Positions 18,996 through 27,872 of a stretch of 64,000 nt of DNA are shown piece by piece (within the stretch, counting starts at the first letter, position 1; each line of letters opens with the position of its first letter). The notes beneath the pieces are model-generated. The model worked only from the letters and a program-made list of their open reading frames with translations, made no database searches and was not told the DNA's origin. The position numbers and the translations under genes are program-made. The DNA is from Variovorax sp. SG517 (GTDB lineage Bacteria > Pseudomonadota > Gammaproteobacteria > Burkholderiales > Burkholderiaceae_C), in the NCBI RefSeq assembly GCF_013376045.1, contig NZ_JABMJG010000001.1:248001-312000 (forward strand), given 5' to 3'.

Positions 18996-20390
18996 ATGAC
19001 GGCCACGCGCATCGAGCACGATGCCTTCGGGCCGGTGGAGATCCCGGCCGGCCGGTACTGGGGAGCACAGACACAACGCGCGCTGGGCGTGTTCGACGTG
19101 GGAACCGAGCGCTTCCCTGTATGCCTGCTGCACGCCTTCGGGCTGCAGAAGATCGCGGCGGCAAGAGCCAATGCCCGCTGCGCGGCGCTCGACGCGGCAC
19201 TGGCGGAAAGTATCGCCACGGCCGCCGGGGAGCTTTCGCGCGGCCTGTTCGACGACCACTTCCCGCTCACGATCTGGCAGACCGGCTCGGGAACCCAGAC
19301 GAACATGAACGCCAACGAGGTGATCGCGAACCGGGCCAACGAACTGCTCGGACAGCCCCTCGGCACGAAGTCGCCGGTGCATCCCAACGACCATGTGAAC
19401 GCATCGCAGTCGTCGAACGACAGCTTTCCGACGGTGATGCACATCGCGGCCGCGATGGAGCTGACGCAGCGACTGATCCCCTCGCTCACCGTTCTGAAGG
19501 ACGCGCTCGAAGACCGCGCACGCGCATTCGCCGACGCGGCCAAGGTGGCGCGCACGCACCTGATGGACGCCGTGCCGATGACGATGGGCCAGGCGTTCGA
19601 GGCATTCGCGTGGCAGGCGAACAGCGGCATCGCGCGACTGAAGGACGCATTGCCGCGGCTGCTGCTGCTCGCCCAAGGGGGAACGGCGGCGGGAACCGGG
19701 CTCAATGCGCCCGAGAACTTCGACGTGTTCTTCTGCGAGGAAATCGGCAAGCTCACGGGCCTGCCATTCGAGCCTCATCCGTGCAAGTTCGAAGGCATGT
19801 CGGGCCACGATGCGCTGGTGGAGCTGTCCGGGGCCCTGAACGTGATCGCCGCCTCGCTGATGAAGATGGCCAACGACATCCGCTGGATGGGATCGGGCCC
19901 GCGCTGCGGCATCGGCGAGCTGGTGGTGCCAAACGACGGGCTGACCTCGTCGATCATGCCGGGCAAGCGCAACCCGACCATCGCGGAAGTGGTTGCCCAG
20001 GCGGCCATGCAGGTGGCGGGCAACCACGTGACGGTGACGATGGCCGGCGCCTCGGGCAACTTCGAACTCAACGTGGCCAAGCCGGTGCTGATCCATGGCG
20101 TGCTGCAGTCGATCCGCATACTGGCGGACAGCGCGCGCGTCTTCGCGAGCAGGCTGGTTGCCGGCCTCGAGGTCGATCGCGAGCGGCTCGAAGCGAACCT
20201 GGGCAACGCGCTGCTGTCGGTGACGGCGCTCAATCCGGTGCTCGGCTACGACAAGGTGGCGCGCATCACGCGCACTGCCGTGGAGCGCCGCATTGCGCCA
20301 AGAGAAGCGGCCGTCGAACTGGGCTACCTGAGCGCCGAGGCGTACGACCGGCTGGTCAACCCGCTTCGCATGGCGAAGGGAAAGAGCTAG
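18996..20390 (+). CDS. fumC: Class II fumarate hydratase
   Basis: A 464-residue protein that hydrates fumarate to L-malate. Full-length class II fumarase features are visible: [10 protein letters not shown] near residue 21, the long [19 protein letters not shown] near 97-115, [18 protein letters not shown] near 129-146, and the signature [15 protein letters not shown] near 317-331. ATG 18996 is 4 bases after the Bug gene stop, so the three genes from 16579 are one operon. A dedicated fumarase inside a lyase operon is what one would expect if the lyase makes fumarate. The enzyme could also be the ordinary housekeeping oxygen-stable fumarase. Confidence 0.92.
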   Translation: MTATRIEHDAFGPVEIPAGRYWGAQTQRALGVFDVGTERFPVCLLHAFGLQKIAAARANARCAALDAALAESIATAAGELSRGLFDDHFPLTIWQTGSGTQTNMNANEVIANRANELLGQPLGTKSPVHPNDHVNASQSSNDSFPTVMHIAAAMELTQRLIPSLTVLKDALEDRARAFADAAKVARTHLMDAVPMTMGQAFEAFAWQANSGIARLKDALPRLLLLAQGGTAAGTGLNAPENFDVFFCEEIGKLTGLPFEPHPCKFEGMSGHDALVELSGALNVIAASLMKMANDIRWMGSGPRCGIGELVVPNDGLTSSIMPGKRNPTIAEVVAQAAMQVAGNHVTVTMAGASGNFELNVAKPVLIHGVLQSIRILADSARVFASRLVAGLEVDRERLEANLGNALLSVTALNPVLGYDKVARITRTAVERRIAPREAAVELGYLSAEAYDRLVNPLRMAKGKS

Positions 20391-20395
20391 CGGCA

Positions 20396-20422
20396 GCGCC
20401 GGATCAGACCAGATGCCGGCGC
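20396..20422 (+). terminator. Possible terminator hairpin after fumC
   Basis: GCGCCGG (20396-20402) and CCGGCGC (20416-20422) form a perfect 7-base stem with a 13-base loop, 6 bases after the fumC stop. There is no T-run, so this may only be a structured end. Confidence 0.35.
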
Positions 20423-20461
20423 CGGCTGTGCTGTCCCTGCTTCGCGAACACGTGCTCGAGA

Positions 20462-20890
20462 TGCTTCTTGTATGTCCCGCGCAATCGCCAGATGGATATG
20501 GAGCGCCAGGTCACGGAATCGAGCACCTTCATTGCCGAACTCCTCGGCAACATGGGCCGGGCCCGACGTTCGGTCGCGGAGCTTCGCCAGCGTGCCATTG
20601 CCAGGCAGCAGGAGTACCACAAGGAAGTGGAGACACAGCAGGCGGAGGTCAGCCGCGAGGTGCTCGGAGACTTCGAAAAGTTCGTCGCCTTGCGGGACGA
20701 ACTGGGCCGCACCGAGATCCGCTCGCCCGCTTCGGGCCAAGTGGTGGCACTGGTGGCGCAGACCGTGAAGCGTTCGCTGCAGCCGGGCATGCCGGTCGAA
20801 GTGGTCTTCAAGACGGGAGAGCGCTCGCTGCTCGCCTATCTCCTGCACCCGCTCACCAAGCGCATCGCTGCCTCCATGACGGAGGAATGA
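20462..20890 (+). pseudogene. Remnant of a type I secretion membrane fusion protein (HlyD/PrtE family)
   Basis: The frame carries recognisable HlyD-family sequence from [13 protein letters not shown] through the coiled-coil region [19 protein letters not shown] to [20 protein letters not shown], and then jumps straight to [20 protein letters not shown], the normal C-terminal end of the family. The membrane helix and first coiled-coil half are missing at the N-terminus, and about 100 or more residues that should lie between [11 protein letters not shown] and [10 protein letters not shown] are deleted. The first possible in-frame ATG is 20492. It lies 3 bases before an equally broken TolC gene, and no ABC exporter gene is left. 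I infer decay of a whole type I secretion locus. Confidence 0.8.
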
Positions 20891-20893
20891 CCG

Positions 20894-22139
20894 GTGAAGA
20901 GAACCGCGCTGGTATTCGCTACCGCCGGCCTTCTCTGGGGGCCGGCCTGGTCGCTCGACCTGTCCCAGGCCTACCGGGAAGCACTGGAACAGGACTCAAC
21001 GATCCGATCCGTGCGGGCGGCAACGGACGCCCGGCGCGAACGCCTGCCGCAGGCCCGCGCGCAACTGCTTCCCAGCTTGTCGGCAAGCGACTCGCGCTAT
21101 CGGAACTGGCTGGAAAGAACTTCGCCGGACACCTCCGGGCAACTTGTCACGGCCAACCTGCGCTACACCAGCAGCAGCGAAGTGCTGAGCTTGAGGCAGC
21201 CCATCTTCCGCATGTACCAGATGGCCGACTACCGCCAAGCCCAGGCGCAGGTCGACGATGCCGAGGCGACTCTCGAGCGCGAACTGCAGAACCTCGGCGT
21301 CCGGGTGAGCGGCGCCTATTTCGAGGCGCTGCTGGCCGAGGAACATCTCGCGCTGGTGCTCTCGCAGAAGACGGCCTGCACGACCCAGCTCGATGCCGCG
21401 CAGAAGCGGCTCGGCGCGGGTTTCGGCACACGCACCGACATCGACGAGGCACGCACGCCCCTGGACCTCAACGTGGCGCAGGAACTGGAAGCGCGCCAGA
21501 ACCTGGACTTCACGCGCAGGCAGCTCCAGAGCCTGGTCAATCGCCCGATCGACAGGCTGGCGCCGCTGGACCCGTCCCGGACAGCTCGTCCGGCCGACGC
21601 TCGACCGGGTGGAGGACTGGATCGAGCGGGCCGAACTCGAAAGCCCGGAGCTTCGGTCGCTCGGCGCCCAGGTCGAAGCAGCCAGACACACCAGCATCAA
21701 GACCCGCTACAGCAACAAGTTCATCGGACTGCTGCTCAACATTCCGTTGTATTCGGGCGGCCATGTGAGCTCCCCCGTGAGGCAGGCGGTCGCGGGCCAG
21801 CAGCGGGCCGCAGAGGCCCTCGAGGCCCTGCGCCGCGACCTCGGGGTGCGGCTGCACCGCGAATTCCGCGGCGTGACCGAAGGCACCCTGAGGGCCAAGG
21901 CCCTGGAGCAGGCAGTGCGTTCCGCGGAGCAGGTCGTCCTCTCGAACCGGCGCTCGTTCGAGGCCGGCAGCCGCACCTTGCCCGACGTGCTGAACGCGGA
22001 ACAGCAGAAGGTCTCCGCCCAGCGCGACCTGGCGCAGGCCCGGTTCGTCTACCTGGTGTCTCGCATACGCCTGCAGGCACTCTCGGGCGGCGCCAAGACC
22101 GAAGTCATTGAGGAGATCAACGGCTGGCTCGCGCGCTGA
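20894..22139 (+). pseudogene. Frameshifted TolC-family outer membrane protein of a type I secretion system
   Basis: The first frame opens with a signal peptide (FATAAGLLWGPAWSLDLS region) and gives normal TolC-family sequence such as LDLSQAYREALEQDSTIRSV to RQLQSLVNRPIDRLAPLD near 21570. Homology then continues in another frame from PGQLVRPTLDRVEDWIERAE to the stop at 22139. The break sits in GACCCGTCCCGGACAG near 21568-21583 and is explained by a net one-base gain (four extra bases would restore the reading). A second lesion is a likely deletion after QVEAARHTSIKTRYSNKF, where the family normally has about 20 more residues. It directly follows the broken HlyD-family gene. A sequencing error could explain the frameshift but not the deletions. 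Confidence 0.82.
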
Positions 22140-22173
22140 CGACGGCGGCGATCCGGATCGGCAGGCCGGGGAC

Positions 22174-25100
22174 TCATGGGCGCTGCACGCCCGCGAAGCG
22201 CGCCGGCCCGTCCACCTGCCAGCCGCTGCCGGCGGCCGGATCGAGGTCGCGAACGCAGCGCGTGAGTCCGTCGTCCAGGTCGAGCGTGACACCGATCCGC
22301 CAATGGCCGGTGGCGCCGCGCTCCACCTGCAGCACCGCGAAGCCGTTGCCGGTGCCCGTGGCCGCCGTGACCATGGTGCCGCCGAGGGCTCCCGCCATGG
22401 GGCCGGGATCGACATGGCCGTCGAGCCAGAACGTGTCGGGCCGGGCATTGACGAAGGGCCAGGGCGCATACAGGCCCGAGGACACGACCGAGATCACCTC
22501 CACCGGCCCGTCCGCCCCCTGCAGCCAGAGGCTCGACACGCTCGACATGTGGCGGTCGCCAGACAGCATCACCACGTGGCGCGCGGTGGTGTCGCGCAGC
22601 AGTTCGAGCAGCGCTCTCTGCGAGGCCGGGTAGCCGCTCCAGTCGTCCAGCCCCAGGCGCTGCGCCGGGTCGCCGAAGACGGCCGCGCGCGGCATCGGGA
22701 ACAGCGTCACCGGCGACACGATGAACTTGGGCAGTCCGGCGGGCGCGGCTTCCAGCCACTTCTTCAGGTCGCCCATGCCGGCCTCGGCACGAATTGCTGC
22801 CAGATCCAGCGGCGCGGCGACGGCCTGCGCGGCCGTGCGCAGCACCCGCTGCTGGCGCGTGCTGCGCGTGTCGAGCATGTAGAACGGAAAGCCGGCCGGC
22901 GCAATGCGGTAGTCGAAGGGCCGCTGGTCGCGGCGCGGCCCGGCGTCGCGCACCAGCTTGTGCTGCTGCGCGTAGTAGGCCTGGAGCGCGGCGCGCACTG
23001 CCGGCGTTGCGTAGGGGTCGGGGCCGGGCTCCCAATCGTCCATCACCTCGTGGTCGTCGAGCAGCGGATAGGTCGGCTGCGAGGCCATCACCTGGCGCAG
23101 CGCCTCCAGCCTGAAGGTGAGCGCATAGGCCTGGCCGACATCGTCGCCGCCCGCGGGTACGAAGAGGCCCGCGGTCTGGTCGACATACACCTGATCCCCG
23201 ACGAGCAACAGCAGCTGCGGCTTGTGCGGCGGCTCGAGCACCTCCAGCCGCTGCGCGAGCCGCCGGTACGACGCTTGCGCCGGCACCCGGTCGACCAGGC
23301 CCGGCACGTACTGGCAACTGGCGAGCACAAGGCACAGCGAGTCCTGCGCGGGCTCGCCCTCGGGCTGCACCGCGCCGGTCCATGCGGGGTCGAGGCGCAC
23401 CACGGCGCGCTCGAGCTGCGCGTCGGTGGCCGCCTCCAGCGTTCTCGTCACCTGGCGGCGGATAGGCTCGACCGGTTCGTCCTGCGGCTGCGCGAACAGC
23501 CCGGCCTCCAGCCGCCGGCCCAGCACGTCGACGGGGCCGCGTGCCATGGGCAGGTCGTCGTGCGCGGTCAGCACCGCGAAGCCCTGGTACTCGGCGAGCC
23601 GGTCGTCGAAGAGGTCGATCTCCACCGCCTCCTGCAGGAGCTTTTCGCGCGTGGTCTGCAGGCCCACCATCCATTCGAAGTCGAAGCACCATCGCCCGCC
23701 GCGGCGCCACGCGGGCACGAAGACCACGGCGCGCGCCGACACATGCGCGGGCGGCGGGCGCAGCGCCAGCCTGCAATGCAGCCGGCCCACGTTGCCGGCC
23801 TCGCGGCTCGCATGGCCGAGCCAGGGGCCGGTCCACGGCAGGCTGGCGCGCCAGTCCGGCGGCACTGGCGCCTCGGGGCCGGGCTTCGTGTCGAAGGCCT
23901 CGAGGAACCGCACGATGTGCGGGAATACGTCGCGACAGGCGTTTTCGCCGATCAACGTGTCCTGGTGGCCGTAGGCGCCGAGCACCAGCAGCTGGTGCGG
24001 AGTGCCTTCGCCGAGGAACAGGTCGCCGCCGGAAAGGTTCGCCGAGTCCGATAGGTCCGATGGGTCCGGCAGCTCCGGCGGCTGGCGAGGCAAGCCGGCA
24101 TCCTTGCCGAACACGCGCTTCAGCAGCCAGAAGCTGTCGTACGAGCCCCGCCAGTCGAACACCGCGTTGCGCTGGCCGTGCAGCATGAACACCGGGAATC
24201 CGAAGCGCTCGCCGATCTGCTCGAAGCCCACCGCGTGGCCCTGTCCGCCGGCGTCGGTCAGCACCTCCTCGCGGGCGTAGTTGCCGACCTGGGCGAGGCC
24301 GCGCAGCTTCACGAAGCCGTAGATCGAATCGAGCGCTTCGAGCGTGTCCTTGCCGATGTTGTGCAGCCGCATGGTCTGGCCGAAGATGGCGTCGGCCCGG
24401 TGCCGCACCGCCGCGAAGCCCGGCGCGTCGCGCAGGCGCTGCGCTTCGCCGTCGCCGTCGGGGTAGGGAAAGGTCGCCAGCAGGCCGTCGACGAGCAGGC
24501 GCTTCATGTGCGTGAGCATGGGTCGCGTGTCGAACTCGTCGACGCCGATGAACTGCTGCAGGTAGCCCGCCACATAGCCCCGGAAGCGGTTGAAAGCCGT
24601 GGCGCGCAGCAACGGCCCCACCTGCGACAGCACCACCGCGCCGATGGACGCATGCAGCCCCGGCAGGCGCAGCACCGCCACGCTGAACATGGCGGCGCCG
24701 ATGCAATGCGCCACCACGTCGACCTGCACGGGCGCCCTTTCGTCGGTTTCGTCGGGCATGGCGTACGCCGCCTGCACGGTGCGCAAGGCATCCGGAATGT
24801 CGGTCTCGGCGACTTCGTCGAACGACCAGTAGGGCCGCGGCCGGTTCGAAAAGCCGATGCTGGTGCGCAGGTCGAGCACCCACACTTCGCGCCCGGCCGC
24901 GAGCAGGCTGTGCACCAGGTTGCCAGGAATGCTTCTGTGCGCGAAGGTGGAACCGCTCGCGCCATAGCCGTGGATCAGCATCACGGGCCTCGTGCCCGCG
25001 CGGCGCACCGGCGGGCGATAGCGCGACAGCAGCCGCGGCGGCGCGCTGCCCGGGCCAGCCGCGGCGTCGAGCTCGACCGGCTCGGGCCGCACGCCGAACA

Positions 25101-27843
25101 CCTCGCCGGGCAGGCGCTCCCAGTCGCGTTGAGGCGAATCGGGCGGCGGCACGAAGTCCAGCAGGTGGACGTGAAGCACGATGCGCAGCACCCACAGCGC
25201 CAGTTCGGCCAGGTCGCCCAGCTGGTTGGGCATGTCCTGCTGATGCTCGACGCGCAGCAGCGGCTGCAGCTTCTCGACGAAGTAGGAAGGGTCCAGCACC
25301 ATCCGGCCCAGCCGCTGCGCGCCGAGGTGATCGATCCGCTGCAGTTCGCCCTCGCTGAGCTGCCGCCACGGGTTGCCGCTCTCGACGAACGCGATGCGCT
25401 TGGTGAGCCGCAGCCGGTCGCCCTCCTTCAGTGGCGCGCCATGCTCCACCCGCGCCACCGTCCAGTCGTATTCGATGAGGCGCACCTGCCCCAGGTGCGA
25501 GCACAGCGCCATCAGGTCGGCCATGACCGGGCCGTCGAAGGCCAGGCCTTCTTCGCCTTCACCTTCGTCGTTGCCGTTGCCGCCGTTCGGCCTCGCCATG
25601 GCCGCACGCGAAGGCAGCAGCACCTCCGCCAGCGCCCGCAGCTTCTTGCGCGCCAGCGCGTGGCTGCGCAGGATGCGCTCGATGCTGTCGCTCTTCTCGC
25701 GCACCAGCATCGATGCGGTGCCGGTGCAATGCGCGACGGGCGCGTCGTCGCCCTTGCCGAAGCGCAGCACCACCATCGGCTGGGCCAGCGCGCGCGGTGT
25801 CGCGCGCAGGGCCGGTACGTCGAAGGGCTCGAATTCCACCTCGGCGCTCAACGCGAAGTCCTGGCCATCGATGTTCACCCGGCCCGTCATCCGCTCGCGC
25901 AGGGAGACGCGCGTGGGCGCGGGCGCGCGGGGACGGGTCAGGTCGCGGCGCAACGGGCGCTCCGACGCCGGGGGCTGCGGCGAATCGGCCAGCGCCAGGC
26001 CCCAGTCCGCGGCCAGCACCGGCACCGCGCGCTCGGCCAGTGCAGCGATGGTGAGCGATGGGTTGATGCCGAGCGACACCGGCACGATGGAGCCGTCGAG
26101 CACCGCCAGGCCGGGCACCAGCGCAGCGGCATCGGCAGCGGCGCCGTCGTGGACGCGGCCCCAGCCGTCGACCACGCCGCGCTCGCGCCCGTCTGCCATG
26201 CGGCACCCGCCCAGCGGGTGCACCGTGAGCACCGAGCCCGCCGCGTCCACCAGCGACTCGAGGCTGCGAAACGGCGGGAGCGGATTCCACAGCGGATTGG
26301 GCAGCACGCGGCCGCCGAGCCCGTCCGCGCTGTCGTGGGTCGCATGCAGCGCACGCATCTGCGCCGCGAACACCGGCAGGGCCGCGACCTTGTTCCATGC
26401 GACGCGCACCTGCGCATCGGCCAGCACCGCGTCGCTGCCGCCATGGCCCACCGGCTCGATGGTGCCGGCGGCGCCGTCGTCGCCCATCATTCCGTAGACC
26501 GGCGTGCGGCGCAGCATGTCGTCGTCCACGGCCAGCGGATCGCGGCCCTCGTCCGGCGCGTGGAGGTCGAGGTCCATTTGCGCGAGTGCCTGCAGGGCGT
26601 CAGTGGTGGTCACCACTTCGGCCAGCAGGCGGCGCAGCGGCGCGGGAATGGCGAACTCCTCGATCACCAGCGGGCGCTCGCCCTGCTTCGCGCGGGTGCG
26701 CAGCAGCCCGGTGATGGTCGGGCCGACGCCGCGCTGCGCCGGCGCGTCGCCTTCGGACGCGCAGGACAGCGCTTCGTCGTGCTGGCCGGCCACCGCCGCG
26801 ATCATGTCGCCGTTGGCCGAGAAGCCCGCGCCCAGCGCCTGCGAAACCGGCAGGCCGGCGGCCCTGGAGCGCAGCAGCAGCTCGGTGGAGCCCAGCGTGC
26901 CGGCGGCCACCACCACCCGGCGCGCGCGCACCACGTAGGGCCGGCTGTTGTCGCTGCGTGCCTTGCGCCGGTCGGTGAAGAAGAACTCGACCGCGAATCC
27001 CGCTCCTCCCGGCAGGGCCACGATGCGATGCGCGGTGCCGCCGGTGAACAGGCGCGCGCCCCGCGCATGGGCCAGCGCCAGGTAGTTGGTGTCCAGCGAT
27101 TTCTTCGCGCGGTGGTTGCAGCCGCTCACGCAGTCGCCGCAGCGCAGGCAGCGGTGCATCGCCACCTGGGCCGGCGTGCGCGTGCCGTCGGCGAAGGCGA
27201 TCGCAACATGGGCCTTGCCGCGTTCCGCATGCAGCCGCTCGCCGGCTTTCAGCAGGGAGTCGAGCTTCGAGACGCTCTCGGGGATCTGCTCCGGGGCCAG
27301 CATGGCCTCGGCCTTGCCGTAGCCTTCCGCCAGCGCGGCGAGGTCGAGGCCCGCAGGCCAGGCACCGCCCTCGAATGCATCGGGCGTGGCGCGCTCCATC
27401 ACCGCCGCGTTGATGAGCGACCCGCCGCCCAGCCCGTTGCCCAGCAGCGCGTTCACGTCGCCGCCCAGGCGCAGGTCGAAGAGGCCCGACGCATTGCCGC
27501 GCGCGGGCCTGCCGTCCTGCAGGCTGAAGCGCACGTGCCCCGGCAGCTCGGCGAAGGTGGCCGGAAATTCGCCCGGCAGGTATTCGCTGCCGCGTTCCAG
27601 CACGTAGACCTTGACCGGCACCGCGCCCGCTGCGCCGCCGGCCGATGCATCCACGGGCAGCGCGCCCGCCAGCCGAGCCGCCGCCACCGCGCCGCCGTAG
27701 CCGCTGCCGATGACCAGCACCTCGCAATGCTGCGCGTCGGGCGGTGCCGCGAGGATCTCCCGCACCAGCACTTCCGCGCCCTCCGAGAGCAGGCGATCGC
27801 CCGGGGTCTGGTCGTGGTGGCGGCCGCCGTCGTCGTCGTCCAT
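22174..27843 (-). CDS. Giant fusion: GMC oxidoreductase, alpha/beta hydrolase and PhoD-like phosphoesterase
   Basis: One uninterrupted frame encodes 1,889 residues. Residues about 40-610 form a cholesterol-oxidase-like GMC oxidoreductase: FAD motif VLVIGSGYGGAVAAARL at 43, a Cys cluster CLRCGDCVSGC at 232-242, HPLGGCRM at 542 and GINPSLTIAALAERA near 593. Residues about 950-1320 are an alpha/beta hydrolase: LIHGYGASGS at 956, nucleophile elbow VAHCIGAA at 1044 with Cys in place of the usual Ser, and a likely His in YGHQD near 1293. Residues about 1500-1889 are a PhoD-type metallophosphoesterase with VGDQVYVDQ at 1548, LLDDHEVMDDW near 1594 and SGDRHMSS near 1785. ATG 27843 has GAGGAG upstream. 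No signal peptide is obvious. It lies 29 bases after a hybrid kinase gene and is probably its co-transcribed partner. Substrate unknown; a sterol, lipid or polyester is plausible. Confidence 0.88.
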   Translation of the reverse strand: MDDDDGGRHHDQTPGDRLLSEGAEVLVREILAAPPDAQHCEVLVIGSGYGGAVAAARLAGALPVDASAGGAAGAVPVKVYVLERGSEYLPGEFPATFAELPGHVRFSLQDGRPARGNASGLFDLRLGGDVNALLGNGLGGGSLINAAVMERATPDAFEGGAWPAGLDLAALAEGYGKAEAMLAPEQIPESVSKLDSLLKAGERLHAERGKAHVAIAFADGTRTPAQVAMHRCLRCGDCVSGCNHRAKKSLDTNYLALAHARGARLFTGGTAHRIVALPGGAGFAVEFFFTDRRKARSDNSRPYVVRARRVVVAAGTLGSTELLLRSRAAGLPVSQALGAGFSANGDMIAAVAGQHDEALSCASEGDAPAQRGVGPTITGLLRTRAKQGERPLVIEEFAIPAPLRRLLAEVVTTTDALQALAQMDLDLHAPDEGRDPLAVDDDMLRRTPVYGMMGDDGAAGTIEPVGHGGSDAVLADAQVRVAWNKVAALPVFAAQMRALHATHDSADGLGGRVLPNPLWNPLPPFRSLESLVDAAGSVLTVHPLGGCRMADGRERGVVDGWGRVHDGAAADAAALVPGLAVLDGSIVPVSLGINPSLTIAALAERAVPVLAADWGLALADSPQPPASERPLRRDLTRPRAPAPTRVSLRERMTGRVNIDGQDFALSAEVEFEPFDVPALRATPRALAQPMVVLRFGKGDDAPVAHCTGTASMLVREKSDSIERILRSHALARKKLRALAEVLLPSRAAMARPNGGNGNDEGEGEEGLAFDGPVMADLMALCSHLGQVRLIEYDWTVARVEHGAPLKEGDRLRLTKRIAFVESGNPWRQLSEGELQRIDHLGAQRLGRMVLDPSYFVEKLQPLLRVEHQQDMPNQLGDLAELALWVLRIVLHVHLLDFVPPPDSPQRDWERLPGEVFGVRPEPVELDAAAGPGSAPPRLLSRYRPPVRRAGTRPVMLIHGYGASGSTFAHRSIPGNLVHSLLAAGREVWVLDLRTSIGFSNRPRPYWSFDEVAETDIPDALRTVQAAYAMPDETDERAPVQVDVVAHCIGAAMFSVAVLRLPGLHASIGAVVLSQVGPLLRATAFNRFRGYVAGYLQQFIGVDEFDTRPMLTHMKRLLVDGLLATFPYPDGDGEAQRLRDAPGFAAVRHRADAIFGQTMRLHNIGKDTLEALDSIYGFVKLRGLAQVGNYAREEVLTDAGGQGHAVGFEQIGERFGFPVFMLHGQRNAVFDWRGSYDSFWLLKRVFGKDAGLPRQPPELPDPSDLSDSANLSGGDLFLGEGTPHQLLVLGAYGHQDTLIGENACRDVFPHIVRFLEAFDTKPGPEAPVPPDWRASLPWTGPWLGHASREAGNVGRLHCRLALRPPPAHVSARAVVFVPAWRRGGRWCFDFEWMVGLQTTREKLLQEAVEIDLFDDRLAEYQGFAVLTAHDDLPMARGPVDVLGRRLEAGLFAQPQDEPVEPIRRQVTRTLEAATDAQLERAVVRLDPAWTGAVQPEGEPAQDSLCLVLASCQYVPGLVDRVPAQASYRRLAQRLEVLEPPHKPQLLLLVGDQVYVDQTAGLFVPAGGDDVGQAYALTFRLEALRQVMASQPTYPLLDDHEVMDDWEPGPDPYATPAVRAALQAYYAQQHKLVRDAGPRRDQRPFDYRIAPAGFPFYMLDTRSTRQQRVLRTAAQAVAAPLDLAAIRAEAGMGDLKKWLEAAPAGLPKFIVSPVTLFPMPRAAVFGDPAQRLGLDDWSGYPASQRALLELLRDTTARHVVMLSGDRHMSSVSSLWLQGADGPVEVISVVSSGLYAPWPFVNARPDTFWLDGHVDPGPMAGALGGTMVTAATGTGNGFAVLQVERGATGHWRIGVTLDLDDGLTRCVRDLDPAAGSGWQVDGPARFAGVQRP

Positions 27844-27872
27844 GTTCGGCTCCTCGCGGGGTGTTCGCGGAT

